Below, in pieces: positions 30,501 through 36,431 of a DNA stretch of 64,000 nt. Position 1 is the first letter of the stretch. Every line of letters begins with the position of its first letter. Both the position numbers and the translations under genes were made by a program. Origin of the DNA: Tragulus kanchil (Eukaryota; Chordata; Mammalia; Artiodactyla; Tragulidae); NCBI GenBank assembly GCA_022376925.1, contig JAIOJX010000027.1, positions 16,633,471 through 16,697,470 of the forward strand. The letters run 5' to 3'. The notes beneath the pieces were generated by a model. The model was given only the letters and a program-made list of their open reading frames with translations, had not been told where the DNA came from and searched no databases.

Positions 30501-31434
30501 TCTAGCAATCCCCTGAAAAGAGGAAAGGGGGAAGACGCCGCTTGCAAAACAGGGAAACCTCCAGATGTCTCAAACGCGGTCCAGCCCCGCCCGGCGGGCC
30601 GGCAGAAGTTCAAATGTGAGTCTCCACTCAGAAAGGAGCGAGTGAAGTGCATGCTGCCCCAGAAGGCAGCCTGGGTCGGGGACAGGGCTCCTGGACTCGC
30701 AGGGGGAGGTTCTGGAGGCTTTCTGAAGACACTGAGGGCGATGCGAAGGTTCCTGACACCCCAGCCGGCCAGAAGGAGCGGCGCCGGGCTGGGCTGGGCT
30801 GGGCTGGGCTGAGACCCGCCTGCCTGGCCGCGGGGATAGGCTGCCTCCTGGTCGTTGGCCCTGCCCAGATGCCACGTTGAGATGCTCAAGGACAAATGGG
30901 AAAGTTTTCCCTGAACTCCATCTTCCTGGGCCCTAACTACCTAGCCGTGGGTCAGCTTGCAGCTTCCCCTGTCCCCTCCCGTCTCCTTGGTCTTGGCCAC
31001 TGTCCCTCCCTGCCCAGACCCCCTCGGGTCGCTGCCCTGCCCCCACTCCGCCCGTCCGCCCGTCCCCCCGGTCCGGAGCCTCCTTCCGCCCCGCGCCCCC
31101 GGCCCTCTCCTCCCTCCACTTCCTTCTCCGCGGCCGGCCCCCCTGGCTACCAGTCGGGAGCGGGGAATGGGGCGCTCAGCCCCCCGCTGAAGGAGGGGCG
31201 GCCCGGGGACCCGGCCGGCCCAGGCAGCACCGGCCGCCCGCCCAGGCCTCCGGGGACGCAGGCCCGCGCCTGTTGCACAAGCTGCCAACCGGACACCACC
31301 CCCGGTCGCGACTTTGCTCCCCCAGGTCCCGGCAGGGCGGGCGCCCCGGCTTACGTGCAGTCCTGGTTGAAGGAGAAGCAGCTCAGCGCCGCCTCCACCC
31401 CGCCCGGGGGGCCGTCCGCGGCCTCGGCCTCCAT
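477..31434 (-). CDS. WIPI1: WIPI1 gene, coding exons 1-12 of 13 (3' end outside window)
   Basis: WD-repeat phosphoinositide-interacting protein 1, a seven-bladed beta-propeller (PROPPIN family) that binds PtdIns3P and PtdIns(3,5)P2 and is recruited to phagophores and endosomes during autophagy. Twelve exons on the minus strand, all GT-AG, total 1293 coding nt (431 codons) with every phase compatible. Human WIPI1 has 446 residues and the missing tail of about 15 codons fits one absent last exon. The FRRG lipid-binding motif is at residues 225-228. Other residues reported for PtdIns3P binding (H185, S203, S205, G208, T209, R212, S251, T255, H257) are all present at the same numbers. WIPI2 was considered: residues 1-14 and the C-terminal stretch ending EDEFPP match WIPI1 instead. 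Exons 1, 4, 5, 6 and 8 each occur twice in this sequence because of local duplications listed separately. Confidence 0.97.
968..1086 (-). CDS. WIPI1: WIPI1 coding exon 11 (residues 358-398)
   Basis: One hundred and nineteen nt with acceptor AACTAG and donor CCAG|GTGCGT. It encodes [20 protein letters not shown] followed by [19 protein letters not shown], the low-complexity C-terminal tail after the propeller, which is typical of WIPI1. Confidence 0.95.
1654..1761 (-). CDS. WIPI1: WIPI1 coding exon 10 (residues 322-358)
   Basis: One hundred and eight nt with acceptor CCTCTAG and donor CACAG|GTGAAG. It encodes [20 protein letters not shown] followed by [15 protein letters not shown], the last blade. 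It is not duplicated. Confidence 0.95.
2417..2581 (-). CDS. WIPI1: WIPI1 coding exon 9 (residues 267-322)
   Basis: One hundred and sixty-five nt with acceptor CCCCAG and donor CCAC|GTACGT. It encodes [40 protein letters not shown] and [14 protein letters not shown]. The segment around the membrane-insertion loop of blade 6 (GKMFMAA and NYLP) is intact. Entry and exit are both in phase 2. Confidence 0.95.
2582..4794. other. WIPI1 intron 8, GC-rich unclassified sequence
   Basis: GC-rich intronic sequence with long open frames on both strands that reflect base composition. No recognised repeat, conserved peptide or RNA gene until the SINE at about 4795. Confidence 0.6.
4795..4960 (+). mobile_element. 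Bov-tA-type SINE
   Basis: Ruminant tRNA-derived SINE body with GGTTCAGTCTCTGGGTCGGG and the shared 3' half ending near ACTGGAGCGACTG. Its 3' part recurs at 5925-6022 through duplication 1. Confidence 0.8.
5072..5179 (-). CDS. WIPI1: WIPI1 coding exon 8 (residues 231-267)
   Basis: One hundred and eight nt, phase 2 to 2, with acceptor GTCTGCAG and donor CAG|GTAGGA. It encodes [20 protein letters not shown] followed by [16 protein letters not shown]251, T255 and H257 of the second phosphoinositide site are present. Because its length is a multiple of three, the second copy at 6135-6242 could be spliced in without breaking the frame. Confidence 0.95.
6135..6242 (-). other. WIPI1: Second copy of WIPI1 exon 8 (probable assembly duplicate, in-frame)
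   Basis: Identical to 5072-5179 at an offset of 1063 bp, inside the duplication 4862-6988. Both splice sites are intact. This is the only duplicated exon that gives an uninterrupted but wrong protein (36 extra residues) if both copies are used. Confidence 0.85.
7300..7512 (+). mobile_element. Bov-tA-type SINE next to WIPI1 exon 7 donor
   Basis: Contains GGAGGAGGGCGTGGCCACCC and GAGTCGGACACGACTG, the standard Bov-tA body and tail. Its plus-strand 3' end stops about 18 bp short of exon 7, so the intron after exon 7 runs almost directly into an antisense SINE. Confidence 0.85.
7530..7600 (-). CDS. WIPI1: WIPI1 coding exon 7, carries the FRRG lipid-binding motif (residues 208-231)
   Basis: Seventy-one nt with acceptor TCCTGCAG. 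It encodes [18 protein letters not shown] followed by RRGMK and two bases of Arg231. The F-R-R-G motif (225-228) is the PROPPIN signature that contacts the two phosphoinositide sites; G208, T209 and R212 are also in this exon. The donor AAAAG|GTCTGT departs from the GTRAGT consensus at several positions. A SINE ends only about 20 bp into the intron. Confidence 0.95.
8088..8180 (-). CDS. WIPI1: WIPI1 coding exon 6 (residues 177-207)
   Basis: Ninety-three nt, phase 0 to 0, with acceptor CAACAG and donor AAG|GTGAGT. It encodes [20 protein letters not shown] followed by [11 protein letters not shown], part of blades 4-5. H185, S203 and S205 of the reported PtdIns3P-binding set are here. This copy has Ser197 as in human WIPI1. 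Confidence 0.95.
8746..8843 (-). CDS. WIPI1: WIPI1 coding exon 5 (residues 144-176)
   Basis: Ninety-eight nt with acceptor CCGCCAG and donor CTG|GTACGT. It encodes [20 protein letters not shown] followed by [13 protein letters not shown], part of blade 4. Entry is in phase 1 and exit in phase 0. The identical copy is at 9894-9991. Copies 5 and 6 are duplicated together as a two-exon block. Confidence 0.95.
9237..9329 (-). other. WIPI1: Second copy of WIPI1 exon 6, with S197P difference
   Basis: Copy of 8088-8180 at an offset of 1149 bp. It differs at two coding bases: codon 197 TCC to CCC (Ser to Pro) and codon 200 AGG to CGG (silent). The near-identity fits either two haplotypes or base errors near a contig start, since this copy begins only 77 bp after the join at 9160. 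Confidence 0.85.
9894..9991 (-). other. WIPI1: Second copy of WIPI1 exon 5 (probable assembly duplicate)
   Basis: Same sequence as 8746-8843 at an offset of 1148 bp, within the duplication 8011-10307. In transcription order the exons read 5', 6', 5, 6, and that chain cannot stay in frame because exon 5 expects entry in phase 1 while exon 6' leaves in phase 0. Confidence 0.85.
10345..10410 (+). mobile_element. Bov-tA SINE head fragment
   Basis: Tract CTCGGTGGTAAAGCATCCAC followed by CTGCCAA, the tRNA-like head of the ruminant SINE, truncated. Confidence 0.6.
10905..11088 (+). repeat. 48-bp minisatellite, 3.7 units, in WIPI1 intron 4
   Basis: The unit begins AGGGTCAGGGCCTTGCAGGG. Three further copies follow with at most one base change. 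Since 48 is a multiple of three, open frames on both strands show a 16-residue repeat, which is not evidence of coding. Repeated at 12019-12202 through duplication 3. Confidence 0.9.
11100..11580 (+). mobile_element. L1 3' region fragment
   Basis: Old L1-like sequence with GCTAATCAAAAGCATGACG and further on CAATGGACGAACAGATAG and ACACAACATGGATGAAAAT, which are typical of the L1 ORF2 end and 3' region. Degenerate, no open frame. Repeated at 12214-12694. Confidence 0.65.
12694..15000. repeat. Tandem duplication 4 (offset 1152 bp), intron 4
   Basis: Copy A 12694-13845 and copy B 13846-15000. A 5-bp length difference lies just after the join, and a 3-bp one at about 14394. Inside the unit I recognise no exon or repeat family. 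Confidence 0.9.
15098..15292 (-). mobile_element. Bov-tA-type SINE
   Basis: Minus orientation: AAGTCGCTCAGTCGTGTCCA at its start and the CTCCAGG...GCAGCGGGCTGCCGTGCC core. Confidence 0.8.
16272..16368 (-). CDS. WIPI1: WIPI1 coding exon 4 (residues 112-144)
   Basis: Ninety-seven nt with acceptor GTTGCAG and donor CAG|GTGAGC. It encodes [20 protein letters not shown] followed by [12 protein letters not shown] and the first base of Gly144. This is the family-conserved strand pair of blade 3. An identical copy lies at 17399-17495; including both would shift the frame because 97 is not divisible by three. Confidence 0.95.
17399..17495 (-). other. WIPI1: Second copy of WIPI1 exon 4 (probable assembly duplicate)
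   Basis: Identical to 16272-16368 at an offset of 1127 bp, inside the tandem duplication 15430-17686. Both splice sites are intact, so an automated gene model may choose either copy or break the frame by joining both. Confidence 0.85.
17748..17947 (-). mobile_element. Bov-tA-type SINE
   Basis: Minus orientation, with CCGACTCTTTGTGGCCCC, the GGATCTTCCCCACCCAGGGA box and the TTGGCAGGTGGATTCTTTAC head. The part after 17812 recurs from 18906. Confidence 0.85.
18500..18597 (+). mobile_element. Bov-tA SINE 3' fragment
   Basis: GGGGCCTGACGGGCCACAGT and AGAGTCAGACACGACTGAAG. Copy at 19593-19690. Confidence 0.7.
18638..18833 (+). mobile_element. Bov-tA-type SINE
   Basis: GGGTTCTGACGGCCACGG head, GGAGGAGAGCATGGAAGCCC core, and GCCACAGTCCAGAGTCGGAC tail. 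Copy at 19731-19926. Confidence 0.8.
20250..20605 (+). mobile_element. BovB-derived 3' fragment
   Basis: Contains GAGATCAAACTGGTCGATCC, AGTTCTAACACTTTGGCCGC and GGAAAGACTGGGGGCAGGAG, the 3' part of the ruminant RTE element BovB (also the source of Bov-A SINEs). No intact reverse transcriptase. Confidence 0.85.
20955..21165 (+). mobile_element. Bov-tA2-type SINE, nearly complete
   Basis: GGGCTTCCCTGGCGGCTCAG head, CTGCCTGCAATGCAGGCGGC tRNA-like part, GATCCCTGGGTCGGGAAGAT box, and CACACGACTGAGTGACTAAC tail. Confidence 0.9.
21922..22208 (-). mobile_element. (TC)n run and CHR-like tRNA-derived SINE
   Basis: A (TC)n run at 21922-21939 precedes a minus-strand cetartiodactyl SINE whose head reads CCACTGGACCACCAGGGAAG on the plus strand. 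A partial copy with small deletions is at 23150-23299. Confidence 0.8.
22655..22790 (-). mobile_element. CHR-like SINE fragment
   Basis: Diverged: CCCGGGTCAGGTATTGGAAC and TTACTGGACCGCCAAGGCAG. Copy at 23744-23879. Confidence 0.65.
22926..23106 (-). mobile_element. Bov-tA-type SINE
   Basis: GTCGGTCAGTCGTGTCTGAT start, GATCTTCCTGACCCAGGGAT box, CCATCTGAGCCACCAGGGAA head. Copy at 24015-24195. Confidence 0.85.
24678..24847 (-). CDS. WIPI1: WIPI1 coding exon 3 (residues 55-111)
   Basis: One hundred and seventy nt with acceptor CCCGCAG and donor CAG|GTAGGC. It encodes [18 protein letters not shown], then [20 protein letters not shown] and [15 protein letters not shown], which covers blade 2 and the start of blade 3. 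It leaves in phase 0. It is unduplicated but lies only 437 bp to the right of the end of the duplicated block 22039-24241. Confidence 0.95.
24933..25140 (-). mobile_element. Bov-tA-type SINE
   Basis: Begins near CTCAGTCGTGTCTGGTTCTT and ends TTCACCACTCAGCCCCCTGG; lies in intron 2 about 85 bp from the exon 3 acceptor. Confidence 0.8.
25190..25325 (-). mobile_element. CHR-like SINE
   Basis: Poly-T, then GCATGTGGGATCTTAGTTCC and AACCAGTGGAGCACCAGGAA, the minus-strand form of the CHR body. Confidence 0.8.
25941..26220 (+). mobile_element. CHR-like SINE
   Basis: Head GGGCTTCCCTGGTGGTCCAG, middle GTAGCGCATGCGCCCAGG, end GATGGGAGGCCCACACAGGC and an A-rich tail. In intron 2. Confidence 0.85.
26627..26709 (-). 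CDS. WIPI1: WIPI1 coding exon 2 (residues 27-55)
   Basis: Eighty-three nt with acceptor TTTGCAG and donor GTGAGT. It encodes [20 protein letters not shown] followed by LDHVHGS, the rest of blade 1. The intron directly downstream starts with a short run of GT/GTGT bases. Entry phase 2 and exit phase 1 agree with the neighbours. Confidence 0.95.
26836..27035 (-). mobile_element. Bov-tA-type SINE
   Basis: GACGGCAGCCCACCAGGCTC core and AGGGATCAAACCCGAGCCTC box. About 130 bp upstream of exon 2 in transcription direction. Partial copy after 28048. Confidence 0.75.
27480..27602 (+). mobile_element. Bov-tA SINE 3' fragment
   Basis: GAATTCCATGGACAGAGGAG and AGTCGGACACGACTCAGTGA. Copy at 28566-28688. 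Confidence 0.75.
27785..27960 (-). mobile_element. CHR-like SINE
   Basis: TATTTATTTGGCTGTGCAGG, ACCTAGTTCCCTGGCCATCG and a degenerate head ending GGGAAGCCC. Copy at 28871-29046. Confidence 0.7.
29134..31147. other. WIPI1 intron 1, mostly unclassified
   Basis: Contains a short (CA)n run at 29858-29873, a Bov-tA 3' fragment at about 29955-30065 (GGGGAGCCTAGGGGGCTACA) and five GGGCT pentamers at 30786-30810. Nothing else recognised. Confidence 0.6.
31355..31434 (-). CDS. WIPI1: WIPI1 coding exon 1 (residues 1-27)
   Basis: The start ATG is read at 31434-31432, and the 80 coding nt begin [12 protein letters not shown] and end in FSFNQDC plus two bases of the next codon. The donor is CAC|GTAAGC. 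The peptide matches the WIPI1 N-terminus, which opens the first blade. Reading further upstream in the same frame stays open through GC-rich sequence, but this ATG is the conserved one. An identical copy lies at 32474-32553. Confidence 0.95.
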
Positions 31435-31900
31435 GGGGGCTCGACCCGGGAAGCCGCGGCTCGGAGCGGGCGACGGCCACCTCAGCAGCCCGCTGGCGCC
31501 GGCCCCGCGGGCCCGTCCCGGGGCCCCGCCCCTCCGCGCGGGCCCCGCCCCGGCCAGCGGCGCCCCGCCCTCCGCTCCAGGGGGTCCAGCGGACATAGCC
31601 GCCGGGAGGGCGGGGGAGGGCGGGGTCCCACTGCCAGCCTCCATTGGTCGTGAGCCCGCGCCGCCGCGCACCCTTAGCCAATTGGCGACGGCGATAGGCG
31701 GAACCGCCCGGCTGAGGCCCCGCCCCTAACTCCGAGACACGGCTTGTCATTGGGCGGAGGCGCGTGACGCGAGGGCTGCAGGCCACGTGGTGGTGTTTTC
31801 ATTGCCAGGGCCTCGGGGCGGCGCGCAGCGAAGGGAAGACCGGGCAGCTGGGCCCGGCCTGCTGACTCCCGTCGGGCGTCTGCGTTGCGGCCGCGGCGGA
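31435..31900 (-). promoter_or_regulatory. WIPI1: WIPI1 CpG-island promoter with CCAAT boxes, GC boxes and E-box
   Basis: TATA-less, CpG-dense sequence directly upstream of the start codon. CCAAT boxes lie at 31643-31647 (minus orientation), at 31678-31685 (a palindromic CCAATTGG) and at 31749-31753 (minus orientation). GC boxes lie near 31610-31628 and 31716-31726. A CACGTG E-box lies at 31784-31789, 350 bp from the ATG. This is the pattern of an NF-Y/Sp1 housekeeping promoter; the E-box is of the type bound by MiT/TFE factors. Function is inferred from motifs only. The block is repeated 1119 bp to the right. Confidence 0.75.
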
Positions 31901-32473
31901 GACAGTAGACAGGCAGACGCGCCCGGTCTCACCCCACCCAACTCCCTGTCCTGTGTAACACCCCGTCTATTAAACTGACAGTTTAGTGGGGAGCGTCGGA
32001 CGCTAAAGCCCCACCCTCTTCTGGAGTCTCCAAGCTGCTTAGAAAACTGTTCCTAACAGGAGGGTGCTGAGCCCGGATAGATAAGGGGTGATCTTACCCT
32101 TTGTCCGCCGTTAGAACTCTTACCACAGGTCGAGCACTGTGTTAACAATGAACCTTATCTCGTTGAAGTCTTAAAAAGTTTGTGAAGTATGGTTATGCCC
32201 AATTTGCTGAAGGCTTAACACAAGCATAGAACTGCTAAGCAATTCTGTCTGAAGTAACGTAATACACGCCCGGCAGGCCCTCCGGGGACGTCAGGGGGGC
32301 CCGCGCTGAAGGAGGGGCGGCCCGGGGACCCGGCCGGCCCAGGCAGCACCGGCCGCCCGCCCAGGCCTCCGGGGACGCAGGCCCGCGCCTGTTGCACAAG
32401 CTGCCAACCGGACACCACCCCCGGTCGCGACTTTGCTCCCCCAGGTCCCGGCAGGGCGGGCGCCCCGGCTTAC

Positions 32474-32553
32474 GTGCAGTCCTGGTTGAAGGAGAAGCAG
32501 CTCAGCGCCGCCTCCACCCCGCCCGGGGGGCCGTCCGCGGCCTCGGCCTCCAT
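32474..32553 (-). other. WIPI1: Second copy of WIPI1 exon 1 (probable assembly duplicate)
   Basis: Identical to 31355-31434 at an offset of 1119 bp, with the same donor and the same upstream CCAAT and GC boxes. It is part of the tandem duplication 31148-33385. A real duplicate first exon would offer two alternative promoters, but the identity and the 15 similar duplications elsewhere argue for an unmerged overlap. Confidence 0.85.
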
Positions 32554-33385
32554 GGGGGCTCGACCCGGGAAGCCGCGGCTCGGAGCGGGCGACGGCCACC
32601 TCAGCAGCCCGCTGGCGCCGGCCCCGCGGGCCCGTCCCGGGGCCCCGCCCCTCCGCGCGGGCCCCGCCCCGGCCAGCGGCGCCCCGCCCTCCGCTCCAGG
32701 GGGTCCAGCGGACATAGCCGCCGGGAGGGCGGGGGAGGGCGGGGTCCCACTGCCAGCCTCCATTGGTCGTGAGCCCGCGCCGCCGCGCACCCTTAGCCAA
32801 TTGGCGACGGCGATAGGCGGAACCGCCCGGCTGAGGCCCCGCCCCTAACTCCGAGACACGGCTTGTCATTGGGCGGAGGCGCGTGACGCGAGGGCTGCAG
32901 GCCACGTGGTGGTGTTTTCATTGCCAGGGCCTCGGGGCGGCGCGCAGCGAAGGGAAGACCGGGCAGCTGGGCCCGGCCTGCTGACTCCCGTCGGGCGTCT
33001 GCGTTGCGGCCGCGGCGGAGACAGTAGACAGGCAGACGCGCCCGGTCTCACCCCACCCAACTACCTGTCCTGTGTAACACCCCGTCTATTAAACTGACAG
33101 TTTAGTGGGGAGCGTCGGACGCTAAAGCCCCACCCTCTTCTGGAGTCTCCAAGCTGCTTAGAAAACTGTTCCTAACAGGAGGGTGCTGAGCCCGGATAGA
33201 TAAGGGGTGATCTTACCCTTTGTCCGCCGTTAGAACTCTTACCACAGGTCGAGCACTGTGTTAACAATGAACCTTATCTCGTTGAAGTCTTAAAAAGTTT
33301 GTGAAGTATGGTTATGCCCAATTTGCTGAAGGCTTAACACAAGCATAGAACTGCTAAGCAATTCTGTCTGAAGTAACGTAATACA

Positions 33386-34672
33386 TGGTTAAGTGTGGAT
33401 TTGCCTGATTTCAAGACCTGTGCACCAAACGACTCTGCTAGACACTATTTGGTAAAACCAATCTGATCTGTAGCTGAAAACATGTAAAAAAAATGTATAT
33501 CGGATAGTGTATTTTATGAAAGGAATGCCGCAGCCCAGTTAAAAATTCACATAATTGGAGGTAAATCCTGACAAAGGGTCTCTCTTCTCAAGCTAAATAC
33601 ACGTTGCCATTGAATTACCAACACAGCTTATGCGTCCGCAGCTCTGCCGGTGGTCCGGTGGTTCTGGCTTTACATAATTATCGACGACTTTTTAATTCAT
33701 GCTTTTCCGATTTTGAGACGAAATGATATTTTATTGTTGTTCTGCCACAATATTCAAATTGGCATAATCCACATTTTTATTTTGTGACAAAGCTATATAT
33801 AAACAGTGAGCAAAGCGCACTGTTTCTCTTCAGCTTTTCTGGTTGATTTTTGGTTTTGCTTTTCTGAAATGCAAATGTAACAGTTTCTTCCTTCAGCTGA
33901 CATAAAAATAGCTCATCTCATAGATGGACAGATGTTGACTGCTCTTCAGTCGATGGTGAGGTGCTGCAGACCCTGTGCAAGGGATGCAGCTGCTGCCTGG
34001 GTGGTTGAGCTGAGTCATCCTGGTGACCTCTCAGCCCAGAGGTGCCGTCCCCTCCCCTCCCAGCTCAGGCAAGCCCTCTCCCCGCTCGGGGTCTGTTTAG
34101 AAACCAGAAAGTTCGGCTTGCTAGGTGTGTGGTTGTTGGAGGTTTACATGAGGTGCCCAGCAGGTTTTTTGTCTTGTTGTTACCAAGACTTTGGATGTGA
34201 TGGAGTAGCGTGGGGAGCTGGTGTTAGTTTTTGAGTTGGAAGGTTTCATGATAAAGGCCGTGTTTTAGGCAGATAAACTCAGCCAGGGTGTGCAGAGTAG
34301 ATTAGATGGGAGAAAAGTCGAGGCCACTGTGAACTTTCAGGAGTGAAAGAATGTGAGAGAGCAGGCACAGGATGGGGGCACACTCAGAAGGTTAGGACCA
34401 ACCCGAGAGACATGTTTTCCTGAAGCACATTGGACACATAACTCTGTAAGTTTAAGGTGTATGTGTTGATTTCATGTTCCTGTATTTGATAGCACTGCCC
34501 GGGTCGCTCTAATTAGCCCCTCATCGAGTCACATGAAGGGCTGTCTTGAAGCACTGCTTTCCAAGAGTAAGAAATGAGAGACACAGGGGTGAACCCCAAA
34601 AGTAATCTAACATTTTCAAGCCATATATCCTTTACATTTTTCTAGACCCCACGCTGTTAAAAAAGATATAGA
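33386..34672. other. Intergenic sequence, nothing recognised
   Basis: AT-rich to mixed sequence between WIPI1 and PRKAR1A. No open frame of interest, no RNA gene and no repeat family I can name. Confidence 0.5.
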
Positions 34673-34674
34673 GG

Positions 34675-34953
34675 GGCTTCCCTGGTGGTCCAGTGGGTAA
34701 AGAGTCTGCCTTACAATGCAAGGGGTACCGGTTCGATCCCTGGCCTGGGAAGATCCCACGTGCCGTGGAGCAGTTGGACCAGTGTGTCCAATGACCGAGC
34801 CAGAGCTCTGGAGCGCATGCGCCCAGAGCCAGTGCTCTGTAGCGAGAGAGGCCGCTGCGATGGGAGGCCCATACGGGCCAAGGAGCAAAGATGGATGAAA
34901 ATAAATAAATGAGAGACCAATAGAAATGGCCAAAAAAATAAAATAAAATAAAA
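34675..34953 (+). mobile_element. CHR-like SINE with (AAAATA)n tail
   Basis: Complete-looking: GGCTTCCCTGGTGGTCCAGT head, GGTTCGATCCCTGGCCTGGG box, GATGGGAGGCCCATACGGGC end, and an AAATAAAATA tail at 34932-34953. Confidence 0.9.
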
Positions 34954-35127
34954 GATATAGAGAAATGGGCAAGTTAATTTTAATAATATTTAACTCTTTA
35001 AATATTTTAATTTAATCTAGTATGTCAAAAAGATCATTGTAGTAGGTGATCCATGTAAAATTACTCATCAGCCAGTTTAGATTTTTATTGTTTTTTTTTA
35101 GCATAAGTATTTAAAATCCTGTGTGTC

Positions 35128-35270
35128 CAGGGCCTCCTGGGTGATCCAGTGGCTGAAACTCCAGGCTCTCAATGCAGGGGGCCCAGGTTCAATCCCTGGT
35201 CAGGGAATTAGACGCCATGTGCCAAAACTAACATCCAGTGCAGATAAATAAATATATAAAACAATAAATA
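35128..35270 (+). mobile_element. CHR-like SINE, older copy
   Basis: GGGTGATCCAGTGGCTGAAA and AATCCCTGGTCAGGGAATTA, ending in AAATAAATATAT. Confidence 0.75.
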
Positions 35271-36224
35271 TTAAAAGTTAAACTAACAATCTTATTTTTA
35301 AAAAATTCTGTGTCTTGTCACTTACAGCGTATCTCAGTTCACACTAGCCCCATGTTAGGTGCTGACTGATTGCCCGGGGAACTTTTGAGAGCGTAAGCCT
35401 CAGGGCCAGTTGGCTGGTGCAGCAGGGAAGAAGAGGGAAAACGTAGAGCTGACCCCATGGTCAGGAGGCCCATCCTGCTCCCTGCAGAAGCCAGACGTCC
35501 GGCAGGCATCTAGGAAGATGCGTCTCTTTCAGACACGTTGGTGTGGGAGAAGGGATGCTCCCTGGAATTAAGGCTCGGGTCTAGAGGTGCAGATAGGAAG
35601 GGACCAGCTTGCCCCCCAGCTCCACGGTTTCCTGCGAGCCGTCTCCCTCGCCTCATTCCTGCCGGGTTAACGGCTCGCCATCCACCAATGACCCGCCCGA
35701 GCCCAGGGCTGCCTCCGCGGGTTTATTTTTTCTGAGACAATACAGAAGTCTGTCTCTTGTGGCAATGTATATAGAAATAGTTATTTTATAGAAACATACC
35801 TTTTTATGTAAAAATTTTAAATACTAAAAGCTAATTCTTCTTTTAAGAAAAAACATCATGTAAGCCGAACTAAACATACCAGCCAGCTGGATGTGGCTTG
35901 TGGACAGTCTGTGACTTCTGTTAGAGGCAAACGAGCCACTTTGAGAAGTTCCACCCTCAAAAAAAAAAAAAAAACCAAAAAGCAAAACCCCTGAAGTCCA
36001 TTTGGATAAAAAGCCAAGGGGAAAATTACATAAATAACTTCAGAGGTGCTGAATTCATTTACTGTCAGGCTGGATTTTCTTTTTGCCATTTCTAGTTCTC
36101 ATCTAAGTTTTGTGAGAGTGGAAATTCCCATTTAGATATTGGGTTTGTGGCACCTTTTTTTAATTTAGTTTTTTTTCTAGATGTGGACCATTTTTCAAGT
36201 CTTTATTGAATCTGTAGTTTTTCT
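35271..36224. other. Intergenic, nothing recognised
   Basis: Unique-looking sequence with a short poly-A run near 35959-35974. No gene supported. Confidence 0.5.
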
Positions 36225-36227
36225 GTT

Positions 36228-36335
36228 TTGATTTTTTTGGCCACCGGGCATGTGAGACCTTCGCTCCCTGGCCAGGGAGTGAACCTGCACCCCTTCATTG
36301 GAAGGTCAGGTCTTAGCCACTGGGCAACCGGAGAG
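36228..36335 (-). mobile_element. CHR-like SINE fragment
   Basis: GGCATGTGAGACCTTCGCTC and TCTTAGCCACTGGGCAACCG. Diverged. Confidence 0.65.
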
Positions 36336-36431
36336 ATCTTCACTTATGGCATCTTCATCCTTCCACAGTCTTGGAACAGAATTTTCAAGGTGACGAAACA
36401 GAAGCAAAGGAATGTTGGGGGAGCAGGAGGA

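Larger units (their letters stand above)
31148..33385. repeat. Tandem duplication 9 (offset 1119 bp), contains WIPI1 exon 1 and promoter
   Basis: Copy A ends at 32266 and copy B is 32267-33385. The first about 38 bp of copy B align poorly to copy A; from GCTGAAGGAGG (31186 and 32305) the match is nearly perfect. Confidence 0.88.

Noticed and set aside
477..31434. Assignment of the propeller gene to WIPI2
   Set aside because: The N-terminus [26 protein letters not shown] in exon 5, and the tail [12 protein letters not shown] and [11 protein letters not shown] match WIPI1; WIPI2 differs at each of these.
30896..31786. Open frames of about 280 codons on both strands over the WIPI1 promoter
   Set aside because: They are produced by CpG-island composition. 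Only the 26 residues of exon 1 match a known protein.
34675..34920. tRNA gene in the tRNA-like heads of the SINEs
   Set aside because: The A/B-box-like parts belong to CHR-like and Bov-tA SINE bodies, recur many times here and continue into SINE-specific sequence. No free-standing tRNA was seen.
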